A program made the position numbers and the translations under genes. A stretch of 64,000 nt of DNA from Bog-473 sp963807775 (GTDB lineage: Bacteria; Actinomycetota; Acidimicrobiia; Acidimicrobiales; RAAP-2), in NCBI GenBank assembly GCA_963807775.1, contig CAWECY010000017.1, positions 744,001 through 808,000 of the forward strand, read 5' to 3'. Positions 35,662-45,184 of the stretch are shown one piece after another; the first letter of the stretch is position 1, and each line of letters begins with the position of its first letter. Under the pieces are notes generated by a model, which worked only from the letters and a program-made list of their open reading frames with translations, made no database searches and was not told the origin of the DNA.

Positions 35662-36639
35662 GACGAGCGGAGCGCCCTCACTCATCTGGTCGAAGACCCA
35701 CTTGTATGTATTCCGCAAGCCGTCTTCGAGGGAGATGGACGGGGACCAGCCCAGACGTTCCCGGATGAGCATGTTGTCGCTGTTGCGGCCGCGCACGCCC
35801 TGGGGCGCCGTCAGGTTGTAGCTGCGCTTCAATGAGACGCCGGCGATGCCCTCGACGGCGTCGACCAGTTCGTTGATCGTCACCAATTGCTCCGATCCGA
35901 TGTTGAGCGGCTCGCGGACGTCGCTGGCCGTGAGCCGGAGCGTGCCGTCGACGCAGTCGTCGATGTAGGTGAAACTGCGCGTCTGTTTGCCGTCGCCCCA
36001 GATCTCGATCTCATGGTTGCCACTGAGCACGGCCGCCGCCACCTTGCGGCTGATGGCCGCTGGGGCCTTCTCGCGGCCGCCGTCGTAGGTGCCCATCGGA
36101 CCATAGACATTGTGGTAGCGGGCGACCCGCGTCTCGAGTCCGAAGTCCTCGTAGTAGTGCCGGGCCATGCGCTCGCTGAAGAGTTTTTCCCACCCGTAGC
36201 CGTCCTCGGGCATGGCCGGGTAGGCGTCGGCCTCGGCGAGCGGTTCCACCTCCGGCGACTCCTGCTTGCCGGCGGCGTAGACGCAGGCGGAGGAGGAGTA
36301 GAAGAAGCGCCTCACGCCGGCGTGGCGGGCCGCCTCCAACATATGCGTCGAGATCAACACCGAGAGCATGCACAGCGCCTTGTTGTTCTCAATGAAGCCC
36401 ATTCCGCCCATATCGGCGGCCAGGTTGTAAACGATGTCGACCCCCTCGCAGGCGCTCTGGCAGGCGGCCAGCTCCTGCAGGTCGGCCTGGCGGCTGTCGA
36501 CGTCGTCGAAGCGCTGGTGCCACTGGTTCAGCGGTACACGGTCGACCCCGCGTATGTGCTCGACGCCCTGTTCGCGCAGGCGTCCCACCAGATGTCCGCC
36601 GATGAAGCCCCCGGCCCCGGTCACCAACACTCGTGTCAT
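35653..36639 (-). CDS. GDP-mannose 3,5-epimerase-like NAD-dependent sugar epimerase
   Basis: A 328-residue extended SDR. It has the NAD motif GAGGFIG (8-14) and matches plant-type GDP-mannose 3,5-epimerase along its length: AADMGGMGFIENNKA, SSSACVY with Cys119, YGWEK with Tyr148 and Lys152, GGREKAPAA with Lys191, WGDGKQTRSFTYIDDC and GVRGRNSDN. Cys119 and Lys191 correspond to the acid/base pair that inverts C5 and C3. It would make GDP-L-galactose or GDP-L-gulose from GDP-mannose for the neighbouring glycosyltransferases. Related enzymes with other GDP-sugar substrates cannot be excluded. ATG at 36639 has a GAGGGAGGG site. Confidence 0.87.
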   Translation of the reverse strand: MTRVLVTGAGGFIGGHLVGRLREQGVEHIRGVDRVPLNQWHQRFDDVDSRQADLQELAACQSACEGVDIVYNLAADMGGMGFIENNKALCMLSVLISTHMLEAARHAGVRRFFYSSSACVYAAGKQESPEVEPLAEADAYPAMPEDGYGWEKLFSERMARHYYEDFGLETRVARYHNVYGPMGTYDGGREKAPAAISRKVAAAVLSGNHEIEIWGDGKQTRSFTYIDDCVDGTLRLTASDVREPLNIGSEQLVTINELVDAVEGIAGVSLKRSYNLTAPQGVRGRNSDNMLIRERLGWSPSISLEDGLRNTYKWVFDQMSEGAPLVIR

Positions 36640-36787
36640 CGGAAAGTCCCTCCCTCGCTCTCGATTGCCTCACTGCGATTGCTGAAGTTGCGATGGTCGC
36701 TGCCTCGCGCGAACTGACCCGGCGACCCGAGCTCGCGTGACCCGGCCTGCCGCCGACCTATGGGGACGGAGGGGCATATGTCCTCGC

Positions 36788-38079
36788 TCAACTCGCCTCA
36801 TGGGCGGACGAGAGTCGGACCAGAGGCCGCCGCGCCCGATCCACCGGTACGCCGGCAGCGTCGTCGCCGACCAGTGGCGACACGAAGGCGCCACACACCT
36901 CGAGAAACCGGTCGGCCGCCAGTTCGGGGCTGAACGTCCGCTCGGCGTAGGCACGCCCGGCCCGGCCCATGTCCCGGCACAGCTCCTCTTCGTTGAGGAG
37001 ACGGGCCACCAGCGGGGCCACGTCTTGGCGCTCGGACGGGTCGACCACGATGCCGGCGCCATGCGAGGTCAGGATCTCGGCCACCGAGTTGGTCGGCGGA
37101 AGCACGCCCACGATGGCGCGGCTCGAGCACAGGTAGGTCAGCACCTTCGATGGAACGGAAAAGCGCGACGCGTCCGGCTCCAGAATGGCCACCAGGAGGT
37201 CGGCGCTCGCCATGACGTCGGGCAGATCCTCGTAGGGCTGGAAGTCGACCAGGACGAGGTTGTCGGCCAGCTGCTCGCGCTTGTACCGCTCAAGCCAGTC
37301 CCGGCCCTTGCCCTCGGAGACCACGACGACCCTGGCGTCCGGGTGCGAGATCCGCAGCTGCTCCGAGATCAGCGCCAGGATGCTCGGGTCGTGCTTGATC
37401 CCCAGCGTGCCCGAGTACAGCACGACCGGGTGCCCGCTCAGGCCCATGCGCTCGCTCCAGGCGTTCGTCGGCGGCGCACCGGCAGCTCGTCGATCGGTGC
37501 CCAGTTGGGCACCACGGTCGCCTTGTGCGAGACGCCCCAGGCGGCCAGGCGGTCGAGGAAGGTGGGCGAGATGGCGACGACGGCCTCGCTCCGGCGGGCG
37601 ATCTTCCGCTCGATGCGGTCGGCCACCCGACCTGAAGCGCCACCGACCAACGGCAGCTTCATACGGGCCGCCTTGTCGATGCCCTCGGCGTAGATGTCCT
37701 GGTGCCAGAAGACCATGGGGATGCCACGCCGCCACAGGGCGCGGGCCAACACCGAATGCGCGAACAGCGGGACGTTGCTGATGATGGCCACGCCGGGGTC
37801 CTCGGCGGCGATGAGTCGGGCCACCCGGCGCCCATAGGCCAGCTCCTGGCGCATGCGGGTGACGGGCGAGTACTTGGCGAAGGCGCCGTTCATCGGCACC
37901 GCCTCGAAGCGAAGCGAGGCCGGATCGCCCGCCTCGAGCTCGAGCGAGCCCTTCCCGGTGGCGTACGAGGGGCAGTGCTGGTGGACGACCTCGTAGCCTC
38001 GGCCGGCCAGGGCCCGGCTCAGCTGGGCCTGGCCCGGGTGACCCGAGTAGTCGTGCACCACGATGCGCGTCTTCGTCAC
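36788..38079 (-). pseudogene. GT4-family glycosyltransferase, split by one frameshift
   Basis: The N-terminal half begins at GTG 38079 (TKTRIVVHDYSGHPGQAQ) and runs to TVVPNWAPIDELPV; the C-terminal half, in another frame, starts NAWSERMGLSGHPVVLYSGT and continues to 36788. The break is at about 37465-37475, in the GC-rich stretch between the two domains. Joined, it is ~430 residues with a normal GT-B fold, including the nucleotide-sugar end with FSVPSKVLTYL. Both halves look under selection, so a one-base assembly error is likely. It would add a sugar to a lipid-linked intermediate on the cytoplasmic side of the membrane. Confidence 0.85.
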
Positions 38080-38252
38080 GCATGTCCCTTGCGCTGGCAC
38101 CTGTTGACACCCCCACTCGGCTCGGCTCCGCGGCAACAGCTCGAATGGGTAACTGCGGTCAAGGGTGAAACTTGCCGTCGGATCGCTGGGCCGAGCGACG
38201 AATTGCATCCTGCGTTGCAGCCATTGGCCCGCCGATGATCCGGGCGGGGCGG

Positions 38253-39461
38253 TCAGAGCAGGTCGTCGAGGAGGCGGAGCGACCTGACGGGGCTCGACCC
38301 GGACGTCGGAGGCCACCCCCCGATTGGCCCGCGAGACCCGCCGCTCCGCCGGGAGGCCGTCACCGACCAGGTAGCGGTAGCGGAGGCCCTCGACGGTGGT
38401 CGCCAGGGCCCAGAAGCACTCGTTCACGTAATCAGGTGCGAACAGCTCGACCACGCCGACGCCGGGAGGGCAGAAGGCGAGGTTCGTCAAGCCGGCGCCA
38501 TGCACGCCGACGACGCACTCGGCCTCGGCGAAGGCGCGGACCTGCTCGGCGGGCGACATCTGGCCGGGGTCGATGGATTCGAAGCCGAGCGGCTCGAGCG
38601 CGGCGAGCACCTCCGCCTCGTTGTCGACCCGGCGGGTGTGTTTCTGGTTGCCCCGGCCGACGTAGAGCCGGCGGTGCGGCGGAGCCACGTCGGCGGGCAG
38701 GAACCGGTCGCGCAGCCAGGGGACGATCCACGGCGGGGTGCGCAGGTCGTCGTCGGGCAGCGACGGCACGACGAGACGCTCCGCCCGCAGGTGCGGGTAC
38801 TTCTCGCTGCCGAGGCAGCGGCCGGCGGTGATGCCGAGGTGGTCGAGAAGGTCGCGCTGGAAACGCGTGGTGCGGTTCACCAGGTACGACTCGGGTTCGA
38901 TGCCGGCTCGGCGCAGCAGCTCGAGCCGGGGCAGCACGTCGGTGAGGAAGTGGTAGTAGTTGTCGCCGCCCCGCGTGTGCAGCACGCCGACGGTGCCGGC
39001 GCACGTCAATGACCTCGGGCAGCTTCCAGCGCAGGAACACGGGGTGTTGGGTCGGCGTCGCCACGCCGTAGTAGGGCGAGAGGTCGAAGAGCAGCGTGTC
39101 GTCGTCTGTGATGACAGCCGCGTAGTGGTCCAGGACCCGGCCGTTGGGGATCTGGGCGACGACGTTGGCGCGGACGTCGCTCGCGCCGGTGGGCGGCGAA
39201 CTGGCGATGGCCGGACGGGAGGCCCGCCGGAAGCGGCCGCTCCAGGTCCAGCGCGGCGGCCACCTCGGTCACCTCGACGCCGGCAGAGGGGTGCGCCCAC
39301 GCGTAGCCGGCCGTTGAGAGGGCGACACGGCGTGGCGACGTGGGCCGTCGCTCGCTGCCCGGGAGTCGGCGGGTGATCGGCGCGACGGCCTGGGCGGTGC
39401 GCAACATGCCTGCTTTGACCAACGGGAACAGCGGACGCAGGACCGAGGGCAGGCGTGTCAC
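38253..39461 (-). pseudogene. GT61/DUF563 glycosyltransferase with about three frameshifts
   Basis: The protein is recoverable only by joining frames. GTG at 39461 starts TRLPSVLRPLFPLVKAGM and runs to LPSGHRQFAAH; near 39180-39195 the reading moves to a frame with RANVVAQIPNGRVLD and TPTQHPVFLRWKLPEVIDV; near 38995-39003 it moves to VGVLHTRGGDNYYHFLTDVL through ECVVGVHGAGLTNLAF; near 38280-38295 it moves again to LRLLDDLL and TGA at 38253. GGDNYYHFL and GVHGAGLTN are the GT61 hallmarks. An AGAAGGGG site precedes the GTG. Three lesions in 1.2 kb mean either a decayed gene or a poorly assembled stretch. Confidence 0.8.
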
Positions 39462-39490
39462 GGCTGCACCCCTTCTGCTAGACACCTCGG

Positions 39491-40519
39491 ATGGGTAGCG
39501 GCGAGGGCTCCGACGTGGGAAGCAGCAAGGTGGCGGGCATGGTGGCGACGGCGCGGCGCTGGGGGCATCGCGCCTGGCGATCGTTCTACTGGGTCTGGGA
39601 GATCGCGACGCATCCGGCCAACCATGGCGGTCGCTGGGCCGCAGAGCGGCGGGCGGCCACGTGGCACTGGCGATCGCGGTCGGGTGACCCCGACGCGGTC
39701 GTGACGGTCGACGGGCGGACCAGGCTGCGCGTGCGACCACAGCAGTTCAGTGCCGTGTGGACGCTCTACGACGGCGTGCACGAATGGGAGGAGCTGCAGT
39801 TCTGCCTGCGCTTCCTGCGTCCCGGCGACCACTTCGTCGACGTCGGGGCGAACGTCGGTGTCTTCTCGGCGCTGGTGGGCACCCGGATCGCCGACGTGCG
39901 GATCACGGCCGTCGAGCCGTTCCCCCCGGTGCGGACGGACCTGGAGTCCAACCTGGCCCTGAACGACCTGGCGCGGACGGTGTCCGTGGTGGACGCCGCC
40001 GTCAGCGACACCTCCGGGGAGGCGACCTTCGAGGTGCTCGGCCGCGACGTCCTCAACCGCCTGGCACCCGGCGGCGCAACGACAGGGAACGACGGCCGCT
40101 CCTCCATCACGGTGCCCGTCACCACGCTCGACGAGCTGGTCGGGGGTGATCCGCCGGCGCTGATCAAGATCGACGTCGAGGGGTCCGAGCTCAAGGTGAT
40201 GCAGGGGGCCCGGCAGCTGCTCTCCGCCGGCGACCCGGCGCCCGTCCTGCTCTTCGAGCAGGCCGGGCACGGCGTGCACTTCGGCATCACGCAGGCCGAC
40301 GTGCGGGACTTCCTGCACGGATTCGCCTACGGCATCTACCTGCTCGACGGCCACCTGACCCCCTGGCTCAGCGACGCCCTGCCGCCCACGCCCAACGTCG
40401 TGGCCTGCCGGGACCTGGCCGCGGTCCGGGCCCGCCTCCGGTCCCCCGGTGGTGCGCCCGCGGTGCCGCCCGTCCGGGTCGACGTGGCCTACGGGGCAGG
40501 AGTTCCTGCCTCCTCCTGA
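39491..40519 (+). CDS. FkbM-family SAM methyltransferase
   Basis: A 342-residue protein. SAM-binding motif I is HFVDVGANVGVFSALVG (~116-132), followed by ITAVEPFPPV, and the FkbM end motifs LIKIDVEGSELKVMQGA and LLFEQAG. Family members O-methylate sugars or other hydroxyls of glycans and natural products. An N-terminal extension of ~70 residues is rich in Trp and Arg. It is divergent from the GT61 gene, with only 29 bases between the starts, and lies inside the polysaccharide locus, so a glycan methyl group is the likely product. Confidence 0.87.
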   Translation: MGSGEGSDVGSSKVAGMVATARRWGHRAWRSFYWVWEIATHPANHGGRWAAERRAATWHWRSRSGDPDAVVTVDGRTRLRVRPQQFSAVWTLYDGVHEWEELQFCLRFLRPGDHFVDVGANVGVFSALVGTRIADVRITAVEPFPPVRTDLESNLALNDLARTVSVVDAAVSDTSGEATFEVLGRDVLNRLAPGGATTGNDGRSSITVPVTTLDELVGGDPPALIKIDVEGSELKVMQGARQLLSAGDPAPVLLFEQAGHGVHFGITQADVRDFLHGFAYGIYLLDGHLTPWLSDALPPTPNVVACRDLAAVRARLRSPGGAPAVPPVRVDVAYGAGVPASS

Positions 40520-40551
40520 CGGGGCGGAGCCCTGGGTCGGGTCGCCCGGGT

Positions 40552-41841
40552 TCACGGTTCCGCCATCTCGACGACGGGATCGTCGACTACCCGGTCCGCG
40601 CCGGGGACGAACCGGTGGGTCGTCCGGACGAGCAGCCACCACCCGAGGACCGCGTACATGCCCATGGAGGCCGCCAACCCTCCCGTTGCGCCCTGGGTGC
40701 CGAAGAGCACGGCGCCGCCCATGAAGAAGAGCAACAGGAACGGGAGCATCACCAGGGCCAGGCGCATGTTCTCCCGGGCGGCCCGCATGGCCCGCAGGCC
40801 CGAGGTCGCCGCGCCGGCGAAACCACTGAATGTGAAGCTGAGTCCCATGAACGGCACCAGTGGGCGGGCCAGCGGCCACGCCGGGCCAAGCACACTCGTC
40901 ATGGTGTGCACCGGCACCACGTAGACGACGACGCTCCAGGCCGCGGTGACGCCGGCCATGGCCAGGCCGCCCAGGACGAGCAACCGCAAGGCGTCGTGGG
41001 TGGCCCGCCGGAACCGCTCGGCCGCCAAGGCGATCAGCGCCGACTGCAGGCCCGCCGCCATCACGGTGACCGGGCCCAGGGCGAGCTGGGCCAGTTTGAT
41101 CTCACCGATGCCGGCGATGGAGATGACGAGGACGAGCAGGTAGAAGATCAGGTAGGTCCATGAGGTCGCGAGCATGAATTGCCCGGCGAACCGCACCCCG
41201 ACCGCACGTTCGCTGCGGACCCAGAAGGCGAGCAACGTGCGCTGGCGGGATCGGGCCAGGTGGGCGCGGAAGGTATAGAGGCCGACCAGCGCGCCGGCGC
41301 CGCTCCACGCCCCGAAGAGCCAAGGCAGCGTCATGTGACCGGTGTGGCGCAGGACCTCGTAAGCGACGAGGAAGAGCACCAGCCAGGCCACATCGAGCCG
41401 GATGGCGTAGCTGGGGTCGTAACGGCTGATCCCGATGTAGCGGGCGTAGTCCTGGGCGGCCATCAGGGGGAAGGAGACGGCGAAGACCACGAAGGGCAGC
41501 GTGAACGCCTCAGGCAGGGCACCGCTGACGGCCAGGATCAGTGCGCCGAGCGATGCCGACAGCACGAGGGCGGCCAGGTAGCCGGCCTGCTCGTAGTTCC
41601 GCATGAGGGCATCGTCGGTTTCGGCCCGCGTCAGCAGGCAATCACTGGTCAGGCTGCGCACCAGCCCCTGGGCAATGACGTAGGTCGTCGAGAGGATGGC
41701 GAAGACGCCCAGGGCGCTGGCACCGCTGTAGTGGGCCACCACGAGCGCCAGGGCGAAGTTCGAGACGCTCGAGGCACCCTGGTCGACCACCGTCAACCCC
41801 ATCACCCGACGGGACGACGCAGACGACTTGCGCGACGCCAT
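40552..41841 (-). CDS. Wzx-like polysaccharide flippase (copy 1)
   Basis: A 429-residue membrane protein with about twelve segments, MOP/polysaccharide-biosynthesis type. It begins GLTVVDQGASSVSNFALALV and contains VIAQGLVRSLTSDCLLTR, RAVGVRFAGQFML and IGEIKLAQLALGPVTVMAAG. Expected role: moving lipid-linked repeat units across the membrane. It is a clear paralogue of the protein at 47692, with the same motifs in the same order. ATG at 41841 is used; the longer frame to 41940 encodes an Arg/Gly/Trp repeat and is rejected. Confidence 0.87.
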   Translation of the reverse strand: MASRKSSASSRRVMGLTVVDQGASSVSNFALALVVAHYSGASALGVFAILSTTYVIAQGLVRSLTSDCLLTRAETDDALMRNYEQAGYLAALVLSASLGALILAVSGALPEAFTLPFVVFAVSFPLMAAQDYARYIGISRYDPSYAIRLDVAWLVLFLVAYEVLRHTGHMTLPWLFGAWSGAGALVGLYTFRAHLARSRQRTLLAFWVRSERAVGVRFAGQFMLATSWTYLIFYLLVLVISIAGIGEIKLAQLALGPVTVMAAGLQSALIALAAERFRRATHDALRLLVLGGLAMAGVTAAWSVVVYVVPVHTMTSVLGPAWPLARPLVPFMGLSFTFSGFAGAATSGLRAMRAARENMRLALVMLPFLLLFFMGGAVLFGTQGATGGLAASMGMYAVLGWWLLVRTTHRFVPGADRVVDDPVVEMAEP

Positions 41842-42106
41842 TGCGGCCGGCTCCGGGTCAGGGCCGGCGTCGCCTCGAGCGCGGCCACGGCCACGCCAGC
41901 CACGCCAGCCACGTCCGTCACGCCAGGTCACCAGGGCCACGCATCGACAACGCCCAAACGTCCGTTGGCTTGCTCAGGGAAGGCGAATTCCTCGCGTCGT
42001 CCCACCCGGGCAAACGAACGTCCGCTTACCCTTGCTGGCCTCGGATCTCGCCTCTGAGCAGGCCGACAACACCTCGGCAACGCACGGATCAGGTACCTTT
42101 GCCTGC

Positions 42107-43171
42107 GTGCGGGTTGTCGTGAATGCGGTGCCTGTTCGCGGCAACAGCCACGGGGTCGTCGTCGAGAACATGCTCAAGGGGTGGGCCGACCTAGGCCAGG
42201 GGGACGATCTCCATCTGGTGATCCGGCCTGACGTCGACGTCGATCTGCCCGGGGTGGTGACCGTGCACCACGTGGAACAGCACCCGTTGACCGGGTCACG
42301 TACCGTCGCCATGAACGTGCTCGTCCCCCGGCTGTGCCGCGACCTCCGGGCCGATGTGATGTTGGGCATGACGCCGGCTACGACGTTCGCGCCACTCCCC
42401 TGTTCCCGCGCCTTCATCGCGCACGATGTGCGCCACGAGGTCCACCCCGAACAGTTCTCGTTGAAGACCCGGCTGCTGCGGAGCACGGGCTACGCCATCG
42501 GCTACCGCCAGGCGGACGCCATCGCCTGCGTCTCGAACCGCACCCGCGACGACCTCCTTGACGGGCATCCCTTCCTGGCCCAGCGGCGGGTCGGCGTTAC
42601 CCCGCTCGGCGCCGACCACGTGCTCACGTGGCCGGCCCGCGAGCCCAGCCCGGAGTACGCCCTCGCCTTCGGCCAGTGGGGCAACAAGAACGTCCACCTC
42701 ACCCTCGACGCCTGGGCTCTCCTACGCGCCAAGGCGGAAGAGCTGCCCCTGATGCTGGTCGGCCTCCCCGCCGACGAGCGCGACGCCGTCCAGGCGCGGG
42801 TGGCCTCCATGGGGCTGGCCGACCTGGTGACGGTCCGGCCGTGGCTGAGCCGGATCGAGTTCCAACGCTGCTTTGCGTCGTCGGCGCTGGTCGTGTTCCC
42901 CTCGGATCACGAGGGCTTCGGCCTACCCGCAATCGAGGCCATGCGGCTGGGCATCCCCCTGGTGATCACCCCGGACAAGGCGCTGCTCGAGACCACGGGT
43001 GGGCTGGTCACCCTGACGGAGGACTGGACCGCCGAATCGCTCGCTCGGGCCATCCCCCAGGCGCTGCAGTCCACTCCCGAAGATGTGAAACGGTGCCTCG
43101 AACACGCCACGAAGTTCACGTGGCGGCGCATGGCCGGAGAGATGCGCTCGCTCCTCGAGGGCGACGGCTGA
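42107..43171 (+). CDS. GT4-family glycosyltransferase
   Basis: A 354-residue GT-B fold enzyme, intact. The N-terminal domain starts RVVVNAVPVRGNSHGVVVEN with the acceptor-side loop; the linker VGVTPLGADHV leads to the donor domain with FGQWGNKNVHLTLDAWALL and the EX7E-type end FPSDHEGFGLPAIEAMRLG (both Glu residues present). The GTG at 42107 begins the homology; the upstream open frame to 41828 overlaps the divergent flippase gene. It is convergent with a methyltransferase gene. Sugar donor unknown. Confidence 0.88.
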   Translation: MRVVVNAVPVRGNSHGVVVENMLKGWADLGQGDDLHLVIRPDVDVDLPGVVTVHHVEQHPLTGSRTVAMNVLVPRLCRDLRADVMLGMTPATTFAPLPCSRAFIAHDVRHEVHPEQFSLKTRLLRSTGYAIGYRQADAIACVSNRTRDDLLDGHPFLAQRRVGVTPLGADHVLTWPAREPSPEYALAFGQWGNKNVHLTLDAWALLRAKAEELPLMLVGLPADERDAVQARVASMGLADLVTVRPWLSRIEFQRCFASSALVVFPSDHEGFGLPAIEAMRLGIPLVITPDKALLETTGGLVTLTEDWTAESLARAIPQALQSTPEDVKRCLEHATKFTWRRMAGEMRSLLEGDG

Positions 43172-43194
43172 GCCACATCGGCGCCGATGCCGCG

Positions 43195-43929
43195 TCAGCG
43201 CCGGCGGGCGAACACCACCAGGACCATCCACAGCGACGTGGGCAGGACGCGCTCGACAGGCCCGACCATCCTCCTGGCCGTCGGCCATGGTTTGAAGTAC
43301 TGCTCGAGTCCGGTGCGCCTCGCCAACGCCCAGTCGAACTGTCCCGCCAACAGGTCATCCAGATCCCTGCGAGTGTTCATCCGATACGCGGTACGGAACA
43401 CGTCGCGCTCCTCCCGCCCCGGTTGGAGACGCTCGAGGACACGGGCATGGGAGTGATTGGGCACCGTCCTGGCCGCGGCGGCCAGCAACGAGTGGCGGTT
43501 GATGGTCCGGGCGATGAAGACACCCCCGGGCCGCAGCACGCGGGCGAGCTCGCGCACGAAGGCCTGCGGATCGGTGACGTGCTCGAGCACGAAGTCGCTC
43601 ACGGCGAGGTCAACGGACGCGTCGTCGAGGGGCCAGACGCCGTCCTCGGCGATCAGGCGGAACTCATCGATGATCGGGTTGTCGGCGCCGATGGGATCGA
43701 TATCGATCCCGACGACCGTGCGCTGGTCGCCGCGCAGGTCCTGCCAGGGTCCTCCGGGAGTGTCGAGGTCGACCAGCGCGCCACGACCGCACCCGACTTC
43801 GGCGATGCGGCCGGCCCGCGCGGCCAGCGCCTGCGCGCTGACCATGAACACGTGCGCGCTGTCCATTCCCAAGACCCGGTCCTCGAACATCTCGCCGAGA
43901 CCCAGTGGTGTGACGTCGTCTACCCGCAC
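43195..43929 (-). CDS. Class I SAM-dependent methyltransferase beside the ACP gene
   Basis: About 244 residues from GTG 43929. SAM motif I is RIAEVGCGRGALVDLD, followed by VVGIDIDPIGADN and the post-motif region DLAVSDFVLEHVTDPQAFVR, typical of Methyltransf_11 proteins. The open frame continues upstream to a GTG at 44064, which would overlap the ACP gene by 47 bases with no ribosome-binding site, so I prefer 43929. It is the last gene of a minus-strand run (polymerase, SGNH protein, methyltransferase, ACP, this). A glycan or acyl substrate is equally possible. Confidence 0.8.
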   Translation of the reverse strand: MRVDDVTPLGLGEMFEDRVLGMDSAHVFMVSAQALAARAGRIAEVGCGRGALVDLDTPGGPWQDLRGDQRTVVGIDIDPIGADNPIIDEFRLIAEDGVWPLDDASVDLAVSDFVLEHVTDPQAFVRELARVLRPGGVFIARTINRHSLLAAAARTVPNHSHARVLERLQPGREERDVFRTAYRMNTRRDLDDLLAGQFDWALARRTGLEQYFKPWPTARRMVGPVERVLPTSLWMVLVVFARRR

Positions 43930-44017
43930 GGTCAGGCCCTCAGTCGTGAGGTTCGCTCGTTGTCGACCATGCCAGAGTGGCTCGCGGCGCGGAGAAAGGC
44001 GCGGCGCGGCAGTGTGA

Positions 44018-44272
44018 TCACTGATCGGTGGATGGCGTTTCGTCGTAGAAGGCGACGATGTCACCGATAGTCTCGGGCATCAGTCCGTCGCTGAACGGGT
44101 CGGATCCAAATTCATCCTCCAACACCGCCGACAGTTCGGCCACATCGAGTGAGTCGAGGCCGATTCCCTCGGAGTAAAGCGACGCATCGAGCTTTACGCT
44201 CCTCTTTCGCTTCTTTACTCGGGCAACGAAAGAGCGAACTGTGGCTGCCGCATCGTGGTCTAGGTCGGCCAT
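44018..44272 (-). CDS. Acyl carrier protein (copy 1)
   Basis: An 84-residue four-helix carrier protein. The phosphopantetheine attachment site is Ser41 in GIGLDSLDVAELSA. It is highly similar to the carrier encoded at 56396, sharing GLDSL, LED and FGSDPFS in the same spacing. The helix I region is unusually basic (VKKRKRSVK). Both carriers come right after a methyltransferase reading frame. It is not the fatty-acid-synthesis ACP by context; it probably holds an acyl or aminoacyl group destined for the surface polymer. The gene's composition is less GC-rich than its neighbours'. Confidence 0.9.
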   Translation of the reverse strand: MADLDHDAAATVRSFVARVKKRKRSVKLDASLYSEGIGLDSLDVAELSAVLEDEFGSDPFSDGLMPETIGDIVAFYDETPSTDQ

Positions 44273-44349
44273 CGCAGCCTCTCTCCATTCGGTCGACGGA
44301 CTGGACGGTCGGACACTTTACCTGAGGACCATCTGGCTGCTCGGCACGA

Positions 44350-45184
44350 TCAACCAGCTTTGCCGGCAGAGATCAGGGCGTAGCCGAAAGTGCCGTCGTT
44401 CCAGAAGGCCTCGAGGATATCCGTGGAGCACACGAAGTCATTGAAGCCGTCCTCTCCGAGAGCTTCGAGCACCAAGTCTTTATGCGTCTTGGCATTGGAG
44501 CGCCACCGATCGAACGTTGGAATGGTGGCCTCCGTCAGGTCCTCCATATGGTCGACGGTGAGCCCAGATCGCTCAGCCAGTTCGGCGTAGAGCTCAAGGG
44601 GCTGCATGTGGGCGTCACCGAAGGCGGCTCGTAGTATTTGGAATTCGTGACGACGCTCTCGCAGCTCGGGAAAGGGAATCTCGCGCTTGCGAATGATGTC
44701 GCAGAGGACCATGCGCCCACCTGGCCTCAAGACGCGGGCACACTCGCTGATCAGCTTGTCGCGCTCGCGCATCAGATGAGATGACTCCAGCACCCATGCT
44801 CGGTCGAAGCTCTCGTCGGGATAGCCGTTGACGGTGCCGTCACGTAGCTCGAAGGACGCCCGGTCCGTAAGTCCCGCGGGCCGCGGCTCGCTGGTTGGCG
44901 AGCGAGATTCCCACTTGGCTGGTTGTGATGCCGACAACGCTGACTCCGAAATTGGCCGCCAGAAAGCAACCCGGTGCACCGTTTCCGCATCCGACATCGA
45001 GCACGCGCAGTCCCGACTGGAGCTGTGCCGCCTCCACCATGCGGTCGGTCAGCGCAGCGGTGGCCTCGGACAGGGATTCGTTGCCGGTGGCAAAAACCCC
45101 GTAGTGAAGGTCCTGACCCAAAAGTAGTCGCCAAGCCTCGGTCACTCTGTCGTAGTGTGCCGCCGGATCGAAATCATCTTCCAT
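44350..45184 (-). pseudogene. SAM methyltransferase upstream of ACP copy 1, one frameshift
   Basis: The N-terminal part (MEDDFDPAAHYDRVTEAWRL, then LRVLDVGCGNGAPGCFLAAN as SAM motif I) runs to about 44875; the remainder continues in another frame from LTDRASFELRDGTVNGYPDE through ARVLRPGGRMVLCDI to 44350. One extra A in the sequence near 44871 accounts for the shift. Joined, it is ~277 residues, like tocopherol/sterol-type methyltransferases. ATG at 45184 overlaps the stop of the SGNH gene (TGATG). Its first ~35 residues are repeated at 56271 in front of the second ACP. Confidence 0.83.

Noticed and set aside
41842..41940. Upstream extension of flippase copy 1 with an Arg-Gly-Trp-rich repeat
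   Set aside because: Repetitive DNA translation; homology with the paralogue starts after the Met at 41841.
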